Assembly (NCBI GenBank): GCA_009827225.1
Contig: WUAI01000025.1
Location: forward strand, 1 to 48,153
Source: Flavobacteriaceae bacterium
GTDB lineage: Bacteria > Bacteroidota > Bacteroidia > Flavobacteriales > Flavobacteriaceae
DNA length: 48,153 nt
Direction: 5' to 3'
Part shown: positions 43,480-48,153 of the stretch, in pieces
How the letters are laid out: every line of letters begins with the position of its first letter
Position numbering within the stretch: the first letter of the stretch is position 1
Translations under genes and position numbers: made by a program
The notes under the pieces: model-generated
Told to the model about the DNA's origin: nothing
Seen by the model: only the letters and a program-made list of their open reading frames with translations
Databases searched by the model: none

Positions 43480-45672
43480 CTAATCTTTCTTTAAAGTTAA
43501 TCTTACTCGAGTTCCTTCCTGGTTTTGAAAAACATCCTCCACGGTTACATCCACTTTGTCCTTATACATGGTGTTCAGTATGGAAATACGCTTTTTGATA
43601 TTTCCCATTCCTTTGGACTTCTGTTTTTTCTGATTTTCAGTTTTCAATTCCTTGGATTTCTTTCTCCCGATTCCGTCGTCGGAAATCGTGATAATAACGG
43701 TTTCCGGATCCACCTGATCAAATTCTATAACCAGAGATCCACGTTCCTCCTTATATCTCAAACCATGCCAAACGGCATTTTCAACATAGGGTTGAAGTAA
43801 CATTGGAGGAATCACGAAATCTTCTGTATTGATACTTTCATCCACCTTGATTTCATAGTCGAACTTATCCTTGAACCTGAAATGCTCTAATTTTACATAC
43901 AACTTTAATAGTTCGATCTCCTTCGACAGAGGTATGAAATCCTCTTCACTGTTTTCCAGTACCGATCGCATTAGTTGTGAAAATTCACTTAGGTACTTAT
44001 TGGCTGCTCGTTCATCGTTGCTTGCTATAAAACTATTCACTGAATTAAGAGCATTGAAAATAAAGTGGGGATTCATCTGAGTACGCAGTGACTTCAAAGC
44101 CAAAAGGTTATTGGCGTACTTCTGCTGCTTAACACTTTTACGCTGTGAGTAGGCCATGTAAAGCAATAACAAGGCTATGGCAATAAGCGAACCAATGATC
44201 CACTTCTGTACCTGGTTGTTTTTTTCAATCAACGTCTGATTCTCGAAAGCAAGCTGATACCTGCTTTCATTAAGCGCCCGCTCATTTTCAAGACTGGTGA
44301 TCCGATTTTGTCGCAATGCGATCTCTTTACTAAAACGTGTTGCCTGTGAAAGCTCTTGCTCTTTCTTTACATACAATTCGTCCACCACGTTTACGTAGTT
44401 CTCATAACTTTCCGCCGCCTTGTCGAAATCTCCGATGTCACGGTAAATTTCAGACAACTTTCGCGTAGCATCCTTTTGTACTACCAGGTCTTCCTTCGCA
44501 TTGGCTTCATCGATACTTTTTTCAAGAAACGGAATGGCTTCCACTAATTTGTTCTGTGCTACGTATGCATTGGCAATCTTATAGTTCTGACGCTGCGGAG
44601 TTAGAGCACTGTTTAAATCCTCTTCAATCGATTCTTCATCTTCCAGGGATTCAATTTCATCAATAGCTTCCTGGCGTAGTTCAATTTCCTTCCCAAAATC
44701 CTGCTTTTGGTTGTAGAAATCGGCTACTTTATTCTTTTCCGCTACTGCTCGCTTTTTGTTTTCCTTCTTTGACAGATTCAATGAATTATCAAAATAAGTT
44801 TCTGCCTCTTCAATCGCACCGCCCTGCGCATATGCCTCTCCGATTTTTGAATTAAGATCCGTAATCTTCGGACTTATTCGCCTTCGATTCGCAATATCAA
44901 GCCCTTTCTGATAGTTTTCAACACCCTGGGTGGCATCATTCGTAGCCTTGTAATTATCTCCTAATCCTTCATATACTTCAACCTGTTGGTAAAAAGACAA
45001 TCGTTCTCCAAGCAAGTCATTGAACTCATCGATACTCTCCTGATAATTATTATTATTCATATAAGCCCTGGCCAATTTGATGCGCGTATCAATCCTCGGA
45101 CTCGAACGTATACTTTGCTTATAATTAGCGATCGCTAAATCCGGAAGCTGCCAGTACAGGTTTATATCGCCAAGTGTTTCAAAGGCTGTCGCATTTTGCA
45201 AAGCTGAAGGTTTCCTTCCGGATACCGATTGCAACGCTTTTGTCACATATTCAATACTTCTTTTAGCATCCTGTTTGAGGAAAACTTTTGCAGAATCTAT
45301 GTAAACTTTGAAGTAATCGGTAGCACTATCTGCACTGCGACTGGAGAGTTTTATTTTGGTATCGATCGCCTTTTCGACTTCCACGGTAATTCGTTGTCTA
45401 TCTTTAACCGTGTAATACACAGTTTTAAAATCGTCACTTCGAATCACCAACTCATCACCTACGGCCGCTTCAATTTGGAACTGGCCTTCATTGTTGGTAG
45501 TGGTGTACCCTTTTCCTGTTATTTCCACGTTTACCCTTGAGATAGGAGAATAATCGTCGGCATCCAATACCTGACCATTCAGCTGAAACGAAGGTTCCGC
45601 TTCCGCAGTTCTCTCCTGACTCGACAAGGAGAGTGGAAGTACACAAAGCATTATGCAGATGAAGTATCTCAC
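43480..45672 (-). CDS. TPR-containing LytS-type sensor histidine kinase
   Basis: The 730-residue protein starts with a signal peptide at a GTG codon (45672). A carboxypeptidase-regulatory-like beta-sandwich comes next (about 29-100, NGQVLDADDYSPISRVNVEI), then a periplasmic array of tetratricopeptide repeats (about 130-440), a coiled coil and one transmembrane helix (about 489-507, WIIGSLIAIALLLLYMAYS). The cytoplasmic kinase has the His box QMNPHFIFNALNS (about 531) and the ATPase elements PYVENAVWHGL, SDDGIGRKKSK and KGMGNIKKRI. It lacks a separate dimerisation domain, as usual for the PF06580 class. It signals to the LytTR regulator next to it. Confidence 0.92.
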   Translation of the reverse strand: MRYFICIMLCVLPLSLSSQERTAEAEPSFQLNGQVLDADDYSPISRVNVEITGKGYTTTNNEGQFQIEAAVGDELVIRSDDFKTVYYTVKDRQRITVEVEKAIDTKIKLSSRSADSATDYFKVYIDSAKVFLKQDAKRSIEYVTKALQSVSGRKPSALQNATAFETLGDINLYWQLPDLAIANYKQSIRSSPRIDTRIKLARAYMNNNNYQESIDEFNDLLGERLSFYQQVEVYEGLGDNYKATNDATQGVENYQKGLDIANRRRISPKITDLNSKIGEAYAQGGAIEEAETYFDNSLNLSKKENKKRAVAEKNKVADFYNQKQDFGKEIELRQEAIDEIESLEDEESIEEDLNSALTPQRQNYKIANAYVAQNKLVEAIPFLEKSIDEANAKEDLVVQKDATRKLSEIYRDIGDFDKAAESYENYVNVVDELYVKKEQELSQATRFSKEIALRQNRITSLENERALNESRYQLAFENQTLIEKNNQVQKWIIGSLIAIALLLLYMAYSQRKSVKQQKYANNLLALKSLRTQMNPHFIFNALNSVNSFIASNDERAANKYLSEFSQLMRSVLENSEEDFIPLSKEIELLKLYVKLEHFRFKDKFDYEIKVDESINTEDFVIPPMLLQPYVENAVWHGLRYKEERGSLVIEFDQVDPETVIITISDDGIGRKKSKELKTENQKKQKSKGMGNIKKRISILNTMYKDKVDVTVEDVFQNQEGTRVRLTLKKD

Positions 45673-45685
45673 TAACAGTTCAGCA

Positions 45686-45736
45686 TTAAAGTGTAAACAT
45701 ACACACTTTAAGGCACTTCAAAAAATGATAAAGTGC
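45686..45736. promoter_or_regulatory. Two inverted repeats in the leader of the kinase gene
   Basis: TTAAAGTGT (45686-45694) and ACACTTTAA (45703-45711) form a perfect 9-base inverted repeat with an 8-base spacer. GCACTT (45713-45718) and AAGTGC (45731-45736) form a second, with a 12-base spacer. All share an AAGTG core. They lie 14-64 bases upstream of the kinase start on its transcribed side, and could be operators or mRNA hairpins. Confidence 0.5.
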
Positions 45737-45768
45737 GTGCAGAGGGGTATTATACCATTAATTCTAGC

Positions 45769-45801
45769 AGTTTACTCATTGTTTCTGAAAGTTTACTCAT
45801 T
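45769..45801. promoter_or_regulatory. Direct repeats, probable LytTR regulator binding site
   Basis: AGTTTACTCATT occurs twice without mismatch, at 45769-45780 and 45790-45801, 21 bases apart start to start. This two-turn spacing of direct repeats is the known arrangement at LytTR regulator sites. The repeats lie between the kinase-regulator operon and the divergent VWA gene, 80 to 112 bases before the latter. Confidence 0.55.
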
Positions 45802-45880
45802 CAGTGGGTGAGTTCCCTCAATATCCTTTTTTATGGAACAAAGTTCGCATTAGGTTTACACCGAATTAAACACGCGAATT

Positions 45881-47029
45881 ATGAAATTTTTACAAACCTT
45901 TATTTTACTCTTTTCTTTTATGTCGGTTTACGCTTGTAAATCAGAAACGAAAGAAGCCGATTTTAAGAACTTAGCTGTTAATACCGAACCTGTTTCAAAA
46001 CATTATATCAAAGTAGCATTGCTATTGGATACAAGTAACAGCATGGACGGATTGATCGATCAGGCCAAAGCGCAATTGTGGGAGATCGTAAATGAATTAT
46101 CATATGCAAAATGCCGAAGTGAAAGACCCAATCTGGAAATTGCTTTATACGAATATGGTAATGACGGATTGAACTCTAGAGAAGGATACATTCGTAAAAT
46201 ATTAGCCTTTACCGATGATCTGGACGATGTGTCGAAAGAATTATTTTCATTAACCACCAATGGTGGAAGTGAATACTGTGGTACCGTGATCCAGGCTTCC
46301 TTGGACCAATTGGATTGGGGTAACGATGCAGACGATCTTAAGATGATTTTCATTGCCGGAAATGAGCCATTTACACAAGGAAATGTGGATTATAGGGATG
46401 CCGGAAACAGTGCCAAAGAAAAGAATGTAGTGGTAAACACGATTTTCTGTGGAGATTACAAGCATGGAATCGATTCTAAGTGGAAAGAGGGAGCTCAGAT
46501 CACTTATGGGGACTACCTTGCCATCAATCATGATCAAAAGACGGTCCACATCGCGTCTCCTTATGACGATCTAATTCTTCAGCTCAATATCCAATTGAAC
46601 GGGACTTATATCCCGTACGGAAAAAGAGGAAAGATGAAGATGAGAGTGCAAGCTGCGCAGGATGCCAACGCCTCATCCTACAGTAAAGAGAATGCGGTTA
46701 GCAGAACGGTATCTAAAGGTTCTCATTTGTATAAAAACAGCAGTTGGGATTTAGTAGATGCTGAAAGCGAGGCAGACTTTAGCTACGATGAACTAGAGGA
46801 GGAAGAACTTCCTGAGAATCTTCAGGGAAAAAGTAAAAAGGAAATAAAAGCATATGTGGCTGAGAAGAAATCGGAGCGACAAGAAATCCAGGCAGAAATT
46901 GCCAAGCTCAACGAGAAACGCAGGGATTATATCGCAAAACAAAAAAAGGAAAATTCCAATGGTTTAGAAAGTGCAATGATAGAAGCTTTGAAAAAACAAG
47001 CTGCTAAAAAGAATTATACCTGGAATTAA
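45881..47029 (+). CDS. VWA-domain lipoprotein
   Basis: This 382-residue protein has a lipoprotein signal (VYAC, Cys19). A von Willebrand factor A domain (about 43-240) follows, with an intact first metal site, DTSNS (residues 50-54), a conserved Thr in the SLTTNGGSEY loop and Asp in DDLKMIFIAGNEP. The C-terminal third (about 305-375) is a charged coiled coil with LPENLQGKSKKEIKAYV. VWA domains bind protein partners through a magnesium ion. It is divergent from the LytTR two-component operon and shares its control region. An imperfect -7 box, TAGGTTTA, lies at 45851-45858. Confidence 0.85.
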   Translation: MKFLQTFILLFSFMSVYACKSETKEADFKNLAVNTEPVSKHYIKVALLLDTSNSMDGLIDQAKAQLWEIVNELSYAKCRSERPNLEIALYEYGNDGLNSREGYIRKILAFTDDLDDVSKELFSLTTNGGSEYCGTVIQASLDQLDWGNDADDLKMIFIAGNEPFTQGNVDYRDAGNSAKEKNVVVNTIFCGDYKHGIDSKWKEGAQITYGDYLAINHDQKTVHIASPYDDLILQLNIQLNGTYIPYGKRGKMKMRVQAAQDANASSYSKENAVSRTVSKGSHLYKNSSWDLVDAESEADFSYDELEEEELPENLQGKSKKEIKAYVAEKKSERQEIQAEIAKLNEKRRDYIAKQKKENSNGLESAMIEALKKQAAKKNYTWN

Positions 47030-47030
47030 G

Positions 47031-47059
47031 AAAAAAGCCCCGAATCGGGGCTTTTTTTT
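47031..47059. terminator. Bidirectional intrinsic terminator
   Basis: The 6-base stem GCCCCG (47037-47042) and CGGGGC (47046-47051), with loop AAT, is flanked by A6 on the left and T8 on the right. It lies between the converging VWA lipoprotein and PorP/SprF genes and serves both. Confidence 0.85.
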
Positions 47060-47066
47060 ATTTGTT

Positions 47067-48092
47067 CTATCTTCCTCTGGGTCTCAACATACCATTGTAT
47101 CGCATATCCTGCGACCATCTGGTAATCTTACCCTGGAAGAAATTATATCCCAGCGTAATTTGATGAAATCCTCCATTCTCGAATCGTACACTTCCCGACT
47201 GATAAGTATAAGTATATGAGAAGAGGAATTTCTTCCAGTTAATTCCTAAAACCGGAGTGATATACTGTAAGTTTTGATCTTTGATTTCGGTGCCATCCAA
47301 ATACTCCGCACCATCAAAGCTTCGACGATACGAGATTCCCGCCCAAAGACGAGCGAAGTCCATTTCCCGATACACCTTAAAGTTGATATCGATAGACTGC
47401 TCTCCTGTACGTTCTCTCCATTGGAATAGGAAAGACGGTTCATAAGCCCAAAGACCGTATTGCGTGTTGATAAAATATGCAGATGATAAATTATAGGAAC
47501 GTTGGTTGTTCGATTCTAATTCATCCGTAAATAAGTTTCTATTCTGAAAGAGTAAGTTCTTCACCGTAAAGTGACCTGAAAAGTTCAGGAAATTATAAGA
47601 CATCCCGGCATTCAGATTAAAGTAGGAACTACTTTGAATGATCCCTGCGATAATTGGATCGAAATCATTAGGATCAAAATTGGTTTCATCCAATTTAGAC
47701 TGAATTAATCCCGCACTTATACCAAAAGAAAGTTGATTCAAGTCGGCTTCACTTCTCGAAAAACGGATGTGGTGAGCATAGGTGAGATACCCTCCTGTTT
47801 GTGAATGATATCCATTTCTATCGGTAAATACAATTGCTCCAATCCCGGAACGGTCACCGATCCGAGTGTTAAAACTCAATGTTTGAATATTGGGAGCTTC
47901 GTCTTGATCAAACCATTGTTGCCTGGCCGTAATACGCAACTTCGTGTACTCGGCAGCACCTGCCATAGCCGGATGGAGTAGATACAAGTTATCTGAGAAA
48001 TAATCAGAATATGTAGGAATACCATCTTGCGCATAGGCAAACGCTGAACAAACAACGAGTAGTAGGCTTAAGTAGGTCTTTTTAATATTCAT
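47067..48092 (-). CDS. PorP/SprF-family type IX secretion outer membrane protein
   Basis: This 341-residue barrel protein has a signal peptide ending at AYAQ and the family opening with YSDYFSDNLYLLHPAMAGAAEYTKLRITARQQW (in blocks). About a dozen amphipathic beta strands follow, then a basic end, MRPRGR. PorP/SprF proteins sit in the outer membrane and secure particular type IX secreted proteins, such as SprB adhesins, at the surface. It lies 8 bases behind the stop of a gene whose last residues look like a type B sorting tail, the classic sprB-sprF arrangement. Confidence 0.9.
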   Translation of the reverse strand: MNIKKTYLSLLLVVCSAFAYAQDGIPTYSDYFSDNLYLLHPAMAGAAEYTKLRITARQQWFDQDEAPNIQTLSFNTRIGDRSGIGAIVFTDRNGYHSQTGGYLTYAHHIRFSRSEADLNQLSFGISAGLIQSKLDETNFDPNDFDPIIAGIIQSSSYFNLNAGMSYNFLNFSGHFTVKNLLFQNRNLFTDELESNNQRSYNLSSAYFINTQYGLWAYEPSFLFQWRERTGEQSIDINFKVYREMDFARLWAGISYRRSFDGAEYLDGTEIKDQNLQYITPVLGINWKKFLFSYTYTYQSGSVRFENGGFHQITLGYNFFQGKITRWSQDMRYNGMLRPRGR

Positions 48093-48100
48093 AATAACAT

Positions 48101-48153
48101 TTATCGTTTTAGGGTAAAGTGCCCGGTGAACTCTTTTCTGGTATCATCTTCGG
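48101..48153 (-). CDS. C-terminal end of a type IX-secreted protein (type B tail), cut by the window edge
   Basis: On the minus strand the last 16 codons before a TAA at 48101-48103 read EDDTRKEFTGHFTLKR. Aromatic residue, Gly, then FTL followed by a basic residue at the extreme end is the hallmark of type B (gliding-motility-associated) C-terminal sorting domains. The reading frame is open to the window edge. Its stop is 8 bases before the PorP/SprF gene, as expected for an adhesin gene followed by its dedicated partner. The rest of the gene lies outside the window. Confidence 0.7.
   Translation of the reverse strand, partial: EDDTRKEFTGHFTLKR

Noticed and set aside
1-48153. CRISPR arrays, tRNA or rRNA genes, insertion sequences
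   Set aside because: I found no regularly spaced repeats, no cloverleaf candidates, no rRNA-like stretches and no transposase reading frames; this was by eye, so a tRNA scan could still be decisive.

Overview
The window is a chromosomal segment of a member of the Bacteroidota, most likely a marine Flavobacteriaceae species. This follows from moderately AT-rich DNA, promoters of the type TTTG-N20-TAnnTTTG, TonB-dependent receptors with a carboxypeptidase-regulatory-like N-terminus, a PorP/SprF protein next to a type B type IX sorting tail, a folK-deoxynucleoside kinase fusion, and the DUF6089-uppS-bamA-ompH-ompH-murI cluster. The assignment rests on gene content only. I see no rRNA, tRNA, CRISPR array, insertion sequence or prophage.

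Left end, 1-13048: the accessory and most unusual part. A minus-strand operon holds a Skp/OmpH-like protein, an unknown lipoprotein, an 1834-residue secreted SpvB/Rhs-like protein and the start of a further exported protein cut by the window edge. Facing away from it, across a 222-base region with repeated TACCC(CC)TCA motifs, is a six-gene operon for a type II secretion/type IV pilus-like machine: prepilin, prepilin peptidase, GspE/PilB ATPase, GspD secretin, a PilM/GspL-type assembly protein and a PilO/GspM-like protein. No GspF/PilC platform gene is present. The giant protein has an export signal but no type IX sorting tail, so it is a candidate substrate of this machine.

Middle, 13055-28160: housekeeping genes. 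These are mutS, a SpoU-family RNA methyltransferase, the folK-dNK fusion, a queuosine-precursor-type transporter, an AsmA-like protein, a LysE-family exporter, a DUF2797 protein, a GH3-family protein, a 59-residue lipoprotein with its own clear promoter and terminator, clpX, clpP and tig (quality control of new proteins), and a small membrane protein of the PF04020 family.

28241-34184: a TonB-dependent receptor followed by an SGNH/GDSL lipoprotein hydrolase, probably an uptake or surface lipid/ester unit, then an alpha/beta hydrolase overlapping pdxJ. 34270-42226: a plus-strand series for NADP synthesis and envelope assembly: CBS protein, NAD kinase, DUF6089 protein, uppS, bamA, two ompH genes and murI. 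Undecaprenyl carrier, outer membrane protein insertion, periplasmic chaperones and D-glutamate are thus made from one neighbourhood.

42223-48153: a gamma-class carbonic anhydrase-like protein; a LytTR response regulator and its TPR histidine kinase, divergent from a VWA-domain lipoprotein across a region with two perfect 12-base direct repeats spaced 21 bases apart; and, after a bidirectional terminator, a PorP/SprF-family protein preceded by the last residues of a type IX-secreted protein.
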